A stretch of 64,000 nucleotides of DNA, taken from positions 992,001-1,056,000 of the forward strand of contig NZ_JAGIOP010000002.1 of assembly GCF_017876775.1 (NCBI RefSeq), given 5' to 3'. Position numbers and translations under genes: made by a program. The first letter of the stretch is position 1. Every line of letters begins with the position of its first letter. The stretch is from Mycolicibacterium lutetiense. GTDB taxonomy: Bacteria; Actinomycetota; Actinomycetes; Mycobacteriales; Mycobacteriaceae. This document shows positions 37,676 to 45,776 of the stretch, one piece after another. The notes beneath the pieces were generated by a model. The model saw only the letters and a list, made by a program, of their open reading frames with translations, did no database searches and had not been told where the DNA came from.

Positions 37676-38772
37676 GCACCATCGAGACCTCGACTGCGGC
37701 CCAACGTGAGGATCGCGTGCTGGAGCGGATCGAGAAGTTCCGGCAGCGACGCCCCCGGCTCATCGACGAGGTCGTCACACTCGCGCACGGCGCAGGCGGA
37801 AAATCCTCTGCCGCACTGGTCGACGCAGTCTTCGTCGAGGCGTTCCGCAACCCCGAACTCGAGCAACTCGGCGATGCGGCCGTGCTGCGCACCCCGTCCG
37901 GTGACATGCTGGCGTTCTCCACCGACTCGTATGTGGTTGCTCCACACCGTTTCCCGGGCGGCTCGATCGGGCACGTCGCGGTGCACGGAACCATCAACGA
38001 CCTCGCGGTGTCCGGCGCCCGCCCGCAATGGCTGTCGGCGGGCTTCGTCATCGAGGAGGGGTTCCCGATCACCGAACTGCGCGAGATCGTCGCCGACATG
38101 AGCGAGGCGGCGGCCCGCGCCGGGGTCCAGATCGTCACGGGCGACACGAAAGTCGTGGGCAAAGGCGCGGCCGACGGCATGTACATCTGCACGGCCGGAG
38201 TCGGAGTCATCCCCGCGGGCCGGCGCCTGTCCCGCGAGAACGTGCGCCCCGGGGACCGGGTTTTGCTGTCCGGCACGATCGGCGACCACGGAATGGCGGT
38301 CATGCTGGCCCGCGGCGACCTGGCCATCGACGCCGACATCATCTCCGACACCGCACCTGTGCACGAACTCGTCGAGATCCTGCTGGCCGCCGCACCGGCG
38401 ACCCGGTGGATGCGGGACGCCACCCGCGGCGGTATCGGCACGGTGTGCAACGAGCTGGCCAAGGATTCACCGTTCGCGGTGATCCTCGACGAGAACCGCA
38501 TTCCCGTCGAGCCGCAGGTGGCGGGGGCCTGTGACCTGCTCGGCATCGACCCGCTCTACGTGGCGAACGAGGGCAAGTTCCTCGCGATCGTCACCGCCGA
38601 CGAGGCCGATGCCGCCGTCGCCGCGCTGCGCACACATCCGCAGGGCGCCCAAGCCGCGGTGGTCGGCGAGATCGTCGCCGAGCCGCCCGGGATCGTCGCG
38701 CTGCGAACCGCTTTCGGCGGCAGCCGGATCGTCGACATGCTCGTCGGCGATCCGCTCCCCCGGATCTGCTAG
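37672..38772 (+). CDS. hypE: hydrogenase maturation protein HypE
   Basis: HypE dehydrates the carbamoyl group received from HypF into a thiocyanate on its C-terminal cysteine, the source of the cyanide ligands. The 366-residue protein is a PurM/AIR-synthetase-type ATPase (HGAGGKSSAALVD, SVSGARPQWLSAGFVIEEG-like core, GDHGMAVMLARG and MRDATRGGIGTV) and ends PLPRIC, so the required terminal Cys is present. The start overlaps the SIS gene by 4 nt. It is followed 17 nt later by a second hypC. Confidence 0.95.
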   Translation: MSTIETSTAAQREDRVLERIEKFRQRRPRLIDEVVTLAHGAGGKSSAALVDAVFVEAFRNPELEQLGDAAVLRTPSGDMLAFSTDSYVVAPHRFPGGSIGHVAVHGTINDLAVSGARPQWLSAGFVIEEGFPITELREIVADMSEAAARAGVQIVTGDTKVVGKGAADGMYICTAGVGVIPAGRRLSRENVRPGDRVLLSGTIGDHGMAVMLARGDLAIDADIISDTAPVHELVEILLAAAPATRWMRDATRGGIGTVCNELAKDSPFAVILDENRIPVEPQVAGACDLLGIDPLYVANEGKFLAIVTADEADAAVAALRTHPQGAQAAVVGEIVAEPPGIVALRTAFGGSRIVDMLVGDPLPRIC

Positions 38773-38789
38773 CTGAAAGGAGCCCTCCC

Positions 38790-39062
38790 ATGTGTCTGGG
38801 CATTCCCGGCCAGGTGGTCGACATCGTCGACGCCGAGGCCCATCTCGCCAAGGTCGATGTGAATGGTGTCCGCCGGACCATCAGTGTGCGGCTGCTGGCC
38901 GATGACAACCTGCGGGTCGGCGACTGGGTGCTGGTGCACGTGGGTTTCGCGATGGCCAAGATCGACGAGCGCGAGGCGACACTCACGCTCGACCAGGTAC
39001 AGAAAATGGGCGCCGACTACACGATGGAGATCGACGCCTTCAATTCCTCCGAAATCGCCTGA
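38790..39062 (+). CDS. hypC: hydrogenase chaperone HypC (copy 2)
   Basis: This second, 90-residue HypC starts MCLGIPGQVVDIVD, with the essential Cys2, and ends with an acidic helix (YTMEIDAFNSSEIA). It is preceded by GAAAGGAG and followed by hypD after 17 nt, the classical hypCDE neighbourhood. Sequence differs clearly from copy 1 outside the first ten residues, so the two copies may serve different steps or partners. Confidence 0.95.
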   Translation: MCLGIPGQVVDIVDAEAHLAKVDVNGVRRTISVRLLADDNLRVGDWVLVHVGFAMAKIDEREATLTLDQVQKMGADYTMEIDAFNSSEIA

Positions 39063-39079
39063 GGAAAAGGGGTTTTCGC

Positions 39080-40204
39080 ATGAAGTTCGTCGACGAATTC
39101 CGCGACCCGGCGGCGGCCCGCGCCCTGGTGAAAGCCATCACCGAACTTGCCGCCGGTGACGAGTTCAAATTCATGGAGGTGTGTGGCGGCCACACCCACA
39201 CCATTTACCGGCACGGGATCGAACATCTGCTCCCGGAGTCGATCGAGTTGGTGCACGGCCCCGGCTGCCCGGTGTGTGTGATCCCGATGGGCCGGGTGGA
39301 TGACGCGATGTGGCTGGCCGAACAACCCGGTGTCATCTTCACCACGTTCGGCGACATGATGCGGGTACCCGGGTCGCGCGGCAACCTGATCGAAGCCAAG
39401 GCTCGCGGGGCCGACGTCCGGTTCGTCTACTCACCGCTCGACGCCCTCAAGATCGCCCGTGACAATCCCGAACGCCGCGTGGTGTTCTTCGCCGTCGGGT
39501 TCGAGACGACGGCGCCGTCGACGGCCGTGACCCTGGTGCGGGCCCGCGCGCTCGGTGTCGACAACTTCAGCGTGTTCTGCAACCACGTCACCATCGTGCC
39601 GCCGATCAAGGCCATCTTGGAGTCACCTGACCTGCGACTTTCAGGTTTTCTGGGCCCCGGGCACGTCTCGACGGTGGTGGGTCTGCGGCCCTACCGGTTC
39701 GTGCCGGCCGTCTATCACAAGCCGATCGTGGTGGCGGGATTCGAGCCGCTCGACATCCTGGCCTCAGTGCACATGCTGCTGCGCCAGATCCGTGCTGGCC
39801 GCTGCGAGGTCGAGAACCAGTACACGCGGGTGGTGCGGCCCGAAGGCAACACTGCGGCTCTCAAACTGATGGCCGAGACCTTCGAGCTACGGCCGCACTT
39901 CGAATGGCGCGGGCTCGGGTTCATCTCGCAGAGTGCGCTCAAGATCCACCCCGACTATGCCGACCACGACGCCGAGCTTATCTTCGACATGCCCGGGGTG
40001 CGGGTTGCCGATCCCAAGGCCTGCCAGTGCGGCGAGGTGCTCAAGGGCGTCATCAAGCCGTGGGAGTGCAAGGTGTTCGGGACTGCCTGCACACCGGAAA
40101 CGCCGATCGGCACCTGCATGGTGTCCCCGGAGGGAGCGTGCGCGGCGTATTACAACTTCGGCAGATTGCACCGCGAAACCGCGCAGCTGCTACTGCGCCA
40201 TTAG
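39080..40204 (+). CDS. hypD: hydrogenase maturation protein HypD
   Basis: HypD is the Fe-S scaffold on which the Fe(CN)2CO unit is built with HypC. The 374-residue protein contains CGGHTHTIYRHG, GPGCPVCVIP, the FGDMMRVPGS loop, and the C-terminal cluster-binding cysteines (ACQCGEVLKG, CKVFGTACTP and GTCMVSPEGACAAYY). The ATG follows GAGGAAAAGGGG. It is the last gene of the hydrogenase block and is convergent with a small membrane-protein gene 13 nt away. Confidence 0.97.
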   Translation: MKFVDEFRDPAAARALVKAITELAAGDEFKFMEVCGGHTHTIYRHGIEHLLPESIELVHGPGCPVCVIPMGRVDDAMWLAEQPGVIFTTFGDMMRVPGSRGNLIEAKARGADVRFVYSPLDALKIARDNPERRVVFFAVGFETTAPSTAVTLVRARALGVDNFSVFCNHVTIVPPIKAILESPDLRLSGFLGPGHVSTVVGLRPYRFVPAVYHKPIVVAGFEPLDILASVHMLLRQIRAGRCEVENQYTRVVRPEGNTAALKLMAETFELRPHFEWRGLGFISQSALKIHPDYADHDAELIFDMPGVRVADPKACQCGEVLKGVIKPWECKVFGTACTPETPIGTCMVSPEGACAAYYNFGRLHRETAQLLLRH

Positions 40205-40217
40205 CGGTAGTTCGAGC

Positions 40218-40421
40218 TCAACGACGCCAGTTCGGAAAATTGTCGAGATCCCGCAGCGTCATGACGAACCCGAATGCGCCGACGGCGAGGACGAACAAAT
40301 ATCCGAGGGCCGCCTGCCACCCCGACAGAGTTGACGCAACCAACCAGCACAGCAGAACTGCTGCGATAACAAGCAGAACACCGTAGAAGGGTGTTCGCAT
40401 CGGGTGGTCACCGAGACCCAT
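40218..40421 (-). CDS. small two-helix membrane protein
   Basis: The 67-residue protein has two membrane helices (about 13-30 and 35-54) and a basic end (RDLDNFPNWRR). No function is recognised. The ATG at 40421 has a -10-like TATACC 6 nt upstream, suggesting a leaderless message; an alternative in-frame ATG at 40400 would give MRTPFYG. It sits between hypD and the DUF3046 gene at the border of the hydrogenase block. Confidence 0.6.
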   Translation of the reverse strand: MGLGDHPMRTPFYGVLLVIAAVLLCWLVASTLSGWQAALGYLFVLAVGAFGFVMTLRDLDNFPNWRR

Positions 40422-40481
40422 AACTCCGGTATACGCCGAATCTGCGACGGGGAAAAGACCCGTCAGCTCACCAGTTGCTGT

Positions 40482-40676
40482 TCACCACTGATCGCGCGGG
40501 ACATCGAAGTCCGCACACAACGCCCGCCACACACTGCGCGGCTCCACCCCGTCCTCGATGGCCTGCGCGGCGGTACGGCCGTGAAGAGCACCGAGCACGT
40601 GGTCGACGATCAGCGAACGACCCCGCATCGCGCCGAACTGGCCGTCTACGAGCTCATTGAATTCCGTCAACCGCAC
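40482..40676 (-). CDS. DUF3046 protein (Rv2738c type)
   Basis: The 64-residue cytoplasmic protein MRLTEFNELVDGQFG.. with SIVDHVLGALHGRTAAQAIE-like core and SVWRALCADFDVP belongs to DUF3046, a small actinobacterial family of unknown function. In M. tuberculosis it is the gene next to recA on the other side from recX, so it marks the right border of the hydrogenase insertion here. The GTG start is supported by a -10 box, TAGGTT, 6 nt upstream. Confidence 0.88.
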   Translation of the reverse strand: MRLTEFNELVDGQFGAMRGRSLIVDHVLGALHGRTAAQAIEDGVEPRSVWRALCADFDVPRDQW

Positions 40677-40688
40677 AGGCCCAACCTA
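40677..40688 (-). promoter_or_regulatory. leaderless promoter of the DUF3046 gene
   Basis: TAGGTT on the minus strand (40683-40688) ends 6 nt before the GTG at 40676. Confidence 0.6.
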
Positions 40689-41858
40689 CCCAGCATCAGC
40701 CAAGGCGTCATGGCACACCCGTACCGGATCTGCCACCTCGGCCGCCGAGGCGCCGGCGCGCTGCGCGGCCGCACGGTAGGAGGAGGACCCGAGCACCGCG
40801 CCGACCGCCGCGGCCAGCGCATCCCCGGACAGTGGCCGCACCAGCTGCGCACTACCTTGGCGCACAACGCGATTGGCGAGCTCCCATTGATCACCGCCGC
40901 CCGGCACCACCACCATCGGCACACCGGACAACAGGGTCTTGGACACTATGCCGTGCCCGCCGCCGCAGATCACCAGGTCGGCATGCGACAGCAACTCGTC
41001 CTGGCGACCGAGCCCCACCGCCGCCCACGGCGGCACCTCCACGTCGGCCCCGCCGAGTCGCGACACCACCACGCGGGCCCCCTCCGGCAGCGTCTGGCCC
41101 GGGCGCAACGACTCCAACGCCAGTTCCGCCATTCCCTGCGTCCCGGTGGTCGCGGTGGACGGCGCCACCATTACGACCGGACCCGAACCCGGTGGCACGG
41201 CCAGTACCGCCTCGGTGGGCTCGAAATGCAGCGGACCCACCACCACAGCCTCGGCCGGCCAATCCGGTCGCGGCACCTCCAACGCCGGCAGGGTGGCAAT
41301 CAACCGGCGCAACGGCCCGGGGTCCTGCACCGACAGACCGATGTCGGCCCGAACAGCGGCGCGCTCCACCAGGCCGGCCCGGAACGACCGCGCGGTCAGC
41401 GCGCGCATGACGGTGTCGCGCAACCGGCCACTCAGGCCGACACCCGGGGCCAGACCGCTGCCGAGCGGTGGCAACCCCTTCGACGGCAGGTACAGCGGAT
41501 GCGGGCTGAGCTCGACCCACGGCAGACCGAGCAACTCGGCAGCCAGTCCGCCACAGGCGGTGATCACATCGGAGACCACCAGATCCGGCCGCAGTTCGCC
41601 CAACCCGGGCACGTTGAGCTGCGCCATCCGCCCGGCGCGCTGGTGGATCTTCGCCCCGGCATCGGCATCGTCGTCACCGTCGGCCGGATCGAGTCCGACG
41701 AGTTCGATCGCGTCGACACCGGCGGCCCGTGCGGTGTCGAGCCATTCCACCCCGGTCAGCAGCGTCGGGATATCCCCCGCGGCCAGGAACTTCAGGCACA
41801 ACGCAAGGGCCGGGAAAGCATGTCCGGGATCGGGTCCGGCGACCACAGCTACGCGCAC
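40686..41858 (-). CDS. MGT-type glycosyltransferase-like protein (Rv2739c type)
   Basis: The 390-residue protein has the GT-B fold of the UGT/MGT family: an N-terminal VAGPDPGHAFPALALCLKFL acceptor domain and a C-terminal donor-binding segment with HADLVICGGGHGIVSKTLLSGVPMVVVPGGGDQWELANRV, close to the family signature. The donor and acceptor are unknown. It precedes the DUF3046 gene on the same strand and is divergent from the epoxide-hydrolase-like gene with 40 nt between. By order it corresponds to Rv2739c. The GTG start is the best fit. Confidence 0.82.
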   Translation of the reverse strand: MRVAVVAGPDPGHAFPALALCLKFLAAGDIPTLLTGVEWLDTARAAGVDAIELVGLDPADGDDDADAGAKIHQRAGRMAQLNVPGLGELRPDLVVSDVITACGGLAAELLGLPWVELSPHPLYLPSKGLPPLGSGLAPGVGLSGRLRDTVMRALTARSFRAGLVERAAVRADIGLSVQDPGPLRRLIATLPALEVPRPDWPAEAVVVGPLHFEPTEAVLAVPPGSGPVVMVAPSTATTGTQGMAELALESLRPGQTLPEGARVVVSRLGGADVEVPPWAAVGLGRQDELLSHADLVICGGGHGIVSKTLLSGVPMVVVPGGGDQWELANRVVRQGSAQLVRPLSGDALAAAVGAVLGSSSYRAAAQRAGASAAEVADPVRVCHDALADAG

Positions 41859-41886
41859 CGGCCTACCCTGCCACAGCCGTGCCCAC

Positions 41887-41898
41887 TAGGCTTCGGGC
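41887..41898 (+). promoter_or_regulatory. leaderless promoter of ephG
   Basis: TAGGCT (41887-41892) lies 6 nt before the ATG at 41899. Confidence 0.65.
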
Positions 41899-42333
41899 AT
41901 GGCTGACCAATCCACCACCGCAACGCAGACCCCGACCGCGACGGTCGAGAGGTTCCTCAATGCGCTGCAGGAGCAGGACATCGACACAGCCGAGGGCACA
42001 CTGGCGCAGAACCTGGTCTACCAGAACGTCGGTTTTCCGACCGTCTACGGGCGCAACCGCACCATCAAGCTGTTCCGCTCGATGCCGAAGTGGATGGGCT
42101 TCGAGGTCAAGATCCATCGAATCGCCGCCGACGGTGCCGCCGTGCTCACCGAGCGCACCGATGTCCTGGCATTCGGCCCGCTGCGCGTGCAGTTCTGGGT
42201 ATGCGGCGTGTTCGAGGTGCACGAAGGCCGCATCACCCTGTGGCGGGATTACTTCGACATGCTCGACATGGTCAAGGCAACGGTGCGCGGCCTCGTCGGT
42301 GTGGTCGTCCCGTCCCTGCGCACATCCCTGTAA
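41899..42333 (+). CDS. ephG: limonene-1,2-epoxide-hydrolase-type protein EphG
   Basis: The 144-residue protein has the cone-shaped alpha+beta fold of limonene epoxide hydrolase (VERFLNALQEQDIDTAEGTLAQ; YGRNRTIKLFRS; DVLAFGPLRVQFWVCGVFEV; ITLWRDYFDM). The conserved Asp-Arg-Asp catalytic set would be the Arg and Asp in ERTDVL and the Asp in WRDYFD. By order it corresponds to Rv2740 (EphG), reported to accept cholesterol or fatty epoxides. It is convergent with pspM, 7 nt apart. Confidence 0.88.
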   Translation: MADQSTTATQTPTATVERFLNALQEQDIDTAEGTLAQNLVYQNVGFPTVYGRNRTIKLFRSMPKWMGFEVKIHRIAADGAAVLTERTDVLAFGPLRVQFWVCGVFEVHEGRITLWRDYFDMLDMVKATVRGLVGVVVPSLRTSL

Positions 42334-42340
42334 CGGCGGT

Positions 42341-43159
42341 TCAGGCGCGGCGCAGCTGACCGAGTTCGTCGAACGCCTGCGCCCAGCCGACCAGACGATC
42401 GGTGGCACCGGTCAACTCATTGCGATAACGCTGCTGTGACAACGGTGACGCCACGGCCTGGCCGCTGTTCACCGTTGACACCAGTTGGGCTGCAGCAGTG
42501 ACCATTTCGTTGTACTGCCGCACACCCTGACCGAGCTGGGCGGTGAAGGCGTTGATGGTCGGTACCAGATGCTGGCGCGCCTGCGGAGCGCTACCCATCG
42601 CGCGCTCCATCGAGACCACCTCGGTCGCGGTGGCCGCCATCGTCCGTGCGGTCTGGTTGGCCACCACGGTCAGCTCCCGCAGTTCGCCGGCCGGCAACAT
42701 CCGCCCGCGCTCCAGAACACCGAGCAGCGAGAACATGCCCCGCTCAGAGGCCATCAGCGCCGCCATCGGCTGACGGGCAGCCGAGCCCCAGGGCGGCAAC
42801 CGACGTCCCGAGACCGGCCGCTCCACCGGGAGCGGCTCGGCACGCAGCCACCGGTAACGCAACCAGAACAACGTCGCCGGGAACGCCGCACCCGCCGCGA
42901 TCGCGCCGGCGATGATCAGACCCCAGACCGGTGTGCTCCACGACGCCAGCAGCGCCGTCACGAGCACCCAGAACCCACTGGACAGGGTGAAGAACACCGC
43001 GAAGCGCACCGCCCACCGCCGCTTGCGCAGCAATTTTGCGCGCGGATCAGCGGCGGCACTGAGCTTCTCGGTGAGAGCCCCCGACAGGTCTGCCGCGGTA
43101 TCGATCCCCCGTTGCACCAACGACTTCCAGGCGTCGGTTCGACCGGTCTTGGTAGCCAT
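42341..43159 (-). CDS. pspM: phage-shock membrane partner PspM
   Basis: The 272-residue protein has two membrane helices (about 48-66 and 72-94) after a cytoplasmic start MATKTGRTDAWKSLVQRGID, then a helical cytoplasmic C-terminal half. It follows pspA by 20 nt in a clgR-pspA-pspM row. By order it matches Rv2743c, named PspM in the mycobacterial envelope-stress system, which anchors PspA at the membrane. The next member in M. tuberculosis (Rv2742c, PspN) has no counterpart here. Confidence 0.86.
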   Translation of the reverse strand: MATKTGRTDAWKSLVQRGIDTAADLSGALTEKLSAAADPRAKLLRKRRWAVRFAVFFTLSSGFWVLVTALLASWSTPVWGLIIAGAIAAGAAFPATLFWLRYRWLRAEPLPVERPVSGRRLPPWGSAARQPMAALMASERGMFSLLGVLERGRMLPAGELRELTVVANQTARTMAATATEVVSMERAMGSAPQARQHLVPTINAFTAQLGQGVRQYNEMVTAAAQLVSTVNSGQAVASPLSQQRYRNELTGATDRLVGWAQAFDELGQLRRA

Positions 43160-43179
43160 GATCTAGGACACTCGAATCT

Positions 43180-43995
43180 CTACTGGCCGAGCGGTTTTTC
43201 CGGGGCGGCCGGGGTCTGGTTGGCGGCCGGGGTGGCCGGCGTGGCCTGGGAAGCACCTCCGCTGGGCAGCGCATCGCCGCGCATCGAGGCACGGATCTGC
43301 TCGAGCCGGGAGTGACCGGCCATCTGGACGCTGGCCTGCTGCACCTCCATCATGCGGCCCTGCACAGAGTTCTGCGCCAGCTCGGCCTCACCCATGGCGT
43401 TGGCGTAACGACGTTCGATCTTCTGGCGCACCTCATCGAGACTCGGGGTGGTACCCGGTGCGGCAACCTCACTCATCGAGCGCAGCGAGGCACTGACCTG
43501 CTCCTGCATCTTGGCCTGCTCGAGCTGGGACAGCAGCTTGGTGCGTTCGCCGATCTTCTGCTGCAGCATCATCGCGTTCTGCTCGACGGCTTTCTTGGCC
43601 TGCGCGGCGGCCTGCAGGGCCTGGTCGTGCAGCGCCTTGAGATCCTCGACGCTCTGCTCACCGGTGACCAGCTGGGCGGCGAACGCCTCGGCGGCGTTGG
43701 TGTACTCGGTCGCCTTGGCCGCGTCACCGGCGGCGGTCGCCTGGTCGGCCAGCGTCAGTGCCTGCCGGACGTTGGCCTGCAGCTTCTCGATGTCGGCGAG
43801 CTGGCGGCTGAGCCGCATCTCCAGCTGGCGCTGGTTGCCGATGACCTGGGCGGCCTGCTGGGTGAGTGCCTGGTGCTGACGCTGCGCGTCCTCGATCGCC
43901 TGCTGGATCTGCACCTTCGGATCGGCGTACTCGTCAACCTTGGAGCTGAACAGCGCCATCAGGTACTTCCACGCCTTGACGAACGGATTGGCCAT
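43180..43995 (-). CDS. pspA: phage shock protein A homologue (35-kDa antigen type)
   Basis: The 271-residue protein is a PspA/IM30 coiled-coil (about 10-220; [40 protein letters not shown] at the start), which supports stressed membranes by forming scaffolds. The C-terminus is Ala/Pro/Thr-rich, as in the mycobacterial 35-kDa antigen (Rv2744c). The ATG has GGCGGAACG upstream. It lies 233 nt downstream of clgR; that gap holds nothing I recognise. Confidence 0.95.
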   Translation of the reverse strand: MANPFVKAWKYLMALFSSKVDEYADPKVQIQQAIEDAQRQHQALTQQAAQVIGNQRQLEMRLSRQLADIEKLQANVRQALTLADQATAAGDAAKATEYTNAAEAFAAQLVTGEQSVEDLKALHDQALQAAAQAKKAVEQNAMMLQQKIGERTKLLSQLEQAKMQEQVSASLRSMSEVAAPGTTPSLDEVRQKIERRYANAMGEAELAQNSVQGRMMEVQQASVQMAGHSRLEQIRASMRGDALPSGGASQATPATPAANQTPAAPEKPLGQ

Positions 43996-44228
43996 GGGTT
44001 CGTTCCGCCTTATCTGGTCGGGCTTGTCGGTCAGGCTTGTCTAGCAAGCCCGTGCTCGGGTCCTACTGCTCTTCAGGTTGCCGCACTTCCTCTGATGCCA
44101 ACTTATCGGTTATGGGCAGACAGCCACAGCCCCGCGGGCTGTTCGCCTGGGTGTTTCTACGAAAATTCGCACAGTCACCGACGAGCAGCGCGACCGATCC
44201 GGCATCGCGGCGTGGTCTCAGGCCAAGA

Positions 44229-44570
44229 TCACGCGACGGCCATGACCGCGGCCTGCGGAATGACCATCTTGGTGGCGGCGTCGATGTGGGCGACATTCGC
44301 GTGGGCCGGCACCTTGGTGGCTGCACTGACGTGTTCACGCTCGGCCATGTTCTCGCCTGCATCGGTGAGTACCCGCGAGAGCGGGACATCCAGGGCGTCG
44401 CAGATGGCACCCAGCAGTTCGCTGGAGGCCTCCTTGCGACCGCGCTCGACTTCGGAGAGGTAGCCAAGGCTCACCCGCGCCGCGTCGGATACTTCGCGCA
44501 GGGTGCGTCCCTGCTCAGTGCGGGCATGACGCAGCACGTCGCCAATCACCTCGCGCAGCAATGTCGTCAT
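44229..44570 (-). CDS. clgR: transcriptional activator ClgR
   Basis: The 113-residue XRE-type regulator has a helix-turn-helix at about 20-60 ([26 protein letters not shown]) and a hydrophobic Ala-rich C-terminus ([12 protein letters not shown]) of the kind recognised by Clp protease. ClgR turns on clp protease genes and the psp genes during envelope stress. The ATG follows GAAGGAG. A sigma-E-like promoter lies upstream, matching the M. tuberculosis arrangement. Confidence 0.95.
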   Translation of the reverse strand: MTTLLREVIGDVLRHARTEQGRTLREVSDAARVSLGYLSEVERGRKEASSELLGAICDALDVPLSRVLTDAGENMAEREHVSAATKVPAHANVAHIDAATKMVIPQAAVMAVA

Positions 44571-44614
44571 CGCGCTCTCCTTCGCTTCGCCTGTCGCAGG
44601 TTCGCTAACTGACC

Positions 44615-44641
44615 AACGCCGCCGGTCGCTGCTTGGTTCCC
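44615..44641 (-). promoter_or_regulatory. sigma-E-like promoter of clgR
   Basis: On the minus strand GGGAAC (44636-44641) and CGTT (44615-44618) are separated by 17 nt, fitting the mycobacterial sigma-E pattern GGAAC-N16/17-CGTT. GCGAAC half-sites follow at about 44601-44606, which could be ClgR contacts. Confidence 0.6.
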
Positions 44642-44662
44642 GAAGGAAACCAGGATCTGGAG

Positions 44663-45151
44663 TTACTGGTTCTCGACCAGGAAACGCAACCGGGCGATCG
44701 CCTCGTCGACTGCGGCGCGGCGGATGTCCCAGCGTGAACCGGGTAGGGACAACTCCACGACTTCGGTGTCGACCGGGCCGGCCAGGCCGATGAACACCGT
44801 GCCCACCGGGTGTCCGCCGTGCGGTTCCGGCCCCGCCACGCCGGTGAGGCCGATACCCCAGGTCGCTGAGCAGCGCTGCCGGGCGCCGACCGCCAGCGCC
44901 CGCGCCGTCGGCGCCGCGACCGGACCGACCGCGTCGAGCACCTGGGGAGCCACTCCGGCCAGCCAGATCTTGGTGTCTTCGTTGTAGGTGATCAGGCCGC
45001 CCTGCAGCACCGCGCTGGCCCCGGTCACCCCGGCCAGCGTCGCCGCGAGCAGTCCGCCGGTCAGCGACTCGGCGGTGGCCACGCTCTGCGCGCGCACCGT
45101 CAGGTCGGCGACCAGCACCCTGGCGTCCTCAGTGAGCAGCGGATCGTCCAC
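44663..45151 (-). CDS. CinA/PncC-type nicotinamide-nucleotide amidase
   Basis: The 162-residue protein is the stand-alone C-terminal CinA domain, which deamidates NMN in pyridine-nucleotide recycling. The family start [23 protein letters not shown] carries the active-site Ser/Thr, followed by YNEDTK and the GIAGPxGG-like [17 protein letters not shown]. It begins at a GTG, overlapping the end of pgsA3 by 23 nt, so the two are coupled; clgR lies 92 nt downstream. Confidence 0.93.
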   Translation of the reverse strand: MDDPLLTEDARVLVADLTVRAQSVATAESLTGGLLAATLAGVTGASAVLQGGLITYNEDTKIWLAGVAPQVLDAVGPVAAPTARALAVGARQRCSATWGIGLTGVAGPEPHGGHPVGTVFIGLAGPVDTEVVELSLPGSRWDIRRAAVDEAIARLRFLVENQ

Positions 45152-45734
45152 GCGAATCCCTCATCGCAGATATGACGTAGTCGGCGCCGGTGAGCACGGT
45201 CAGCACCACAGCGGCCCACATGATCAGCCAGGCGATGTTGAGCCACACATCGGGCCACGCGTGCAGCGGCAGCACGAACAGCCCGATCGCCACGGCCTGC
45301 ACCAACGTCTTGAGCTTGCCGCCGCGACTGGCCGGGATCACGCCGTGCCGCAGCACCGCGAAACGCAGCACCGTGATCCCGATCTCACGGGTCAGCACCA
45401 CCGCGGTGATCCACCACGGCAGGTCGCCCAGCATCGAGAGGCCGATCAGCGCCGCCCCGATAAGGGCTTTGTCGGCGATCGGATCGGCCAAAGTGCCGAA
45501 CTCGGTGATCATCCCGTAGCTGCGAGCCAAGGCCCCGTCGAAATGGTCGGTGATCACCGCGATCGCGAACACCGCGAAAGCGGCTATTCGCCAGCTGGTT
45601 TCATGCCCGTCACCGACGAACAGAAATACGAGGAACACCGGAACGAGCACCATCCTCACACCGGTGAGCATGTTGGCGAGGTTGGCCACGCGCGCGCGCG
45701 GGACCACCGGATCGGTAGAAGGTTGGCCCGGCAC
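45129..45734 (-). CDS. pgsA3: CDP-alcohol phosphatidyltransferase PgsA3
   Basis: The 201-residue membrane protein has the catalytic motif DGALAR-x8-G-x3-D-x3-D (in DHFDGALARSYGMITEFGTL then ADPIADK) and about five membrane helices, typical of phosphatidylglycerophosphate synthases. By order it is PgsA3 (Rv2746c). The start is the GTG at 45734, fixed by the -10 box TATTCT 6 nt upstream; the frame continues further into argA but that is not coding. It is divergent from argA and shares its 42-nt control region. Confidence 0.93.
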   Translation of the reverse strand: MPGQPSTDPVVPRARVANLANMLTGVRMVLVPVFLVFLFVGDGHETSWRIAAFAVFAIAVITDHFDGALARSYGMITEFGTLADPIADKALIGAALIGLSMLGDLPWWITAVVLTREIGITVLRFAVLRHGVIPASRGGKLKTLVQAVAIGLFVLPLHAWPDVWLNIAWLIMWAAVVLTVLTGADYVISAMRDSRGRSAAH

Positions 45735-45740
45735 CGCAAC

Positions 45741-45769
45741 AGAATATCGGTTGCCGGAACCGATACTCT
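45741..45769. promoter_or_regulatory. dyad-symmetric divergent leaderless promoter, pgsA3/argA
   Basis: The pgsA3 -10 box (TATTCT, minus strand, 45741-45746) and the argA -10 box (TACTCT, 45764-45769) form the two ends of an imperfect palindrome: TATCGGTT and AACCGATA around GCCGG. Each -10 box lies 6 or 7 nt before its start codon. Each -10 also falls where the -35 of the other promoter would be. Confidence 0.75.
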
Positions 45770-45776
45770 TGCGGCT

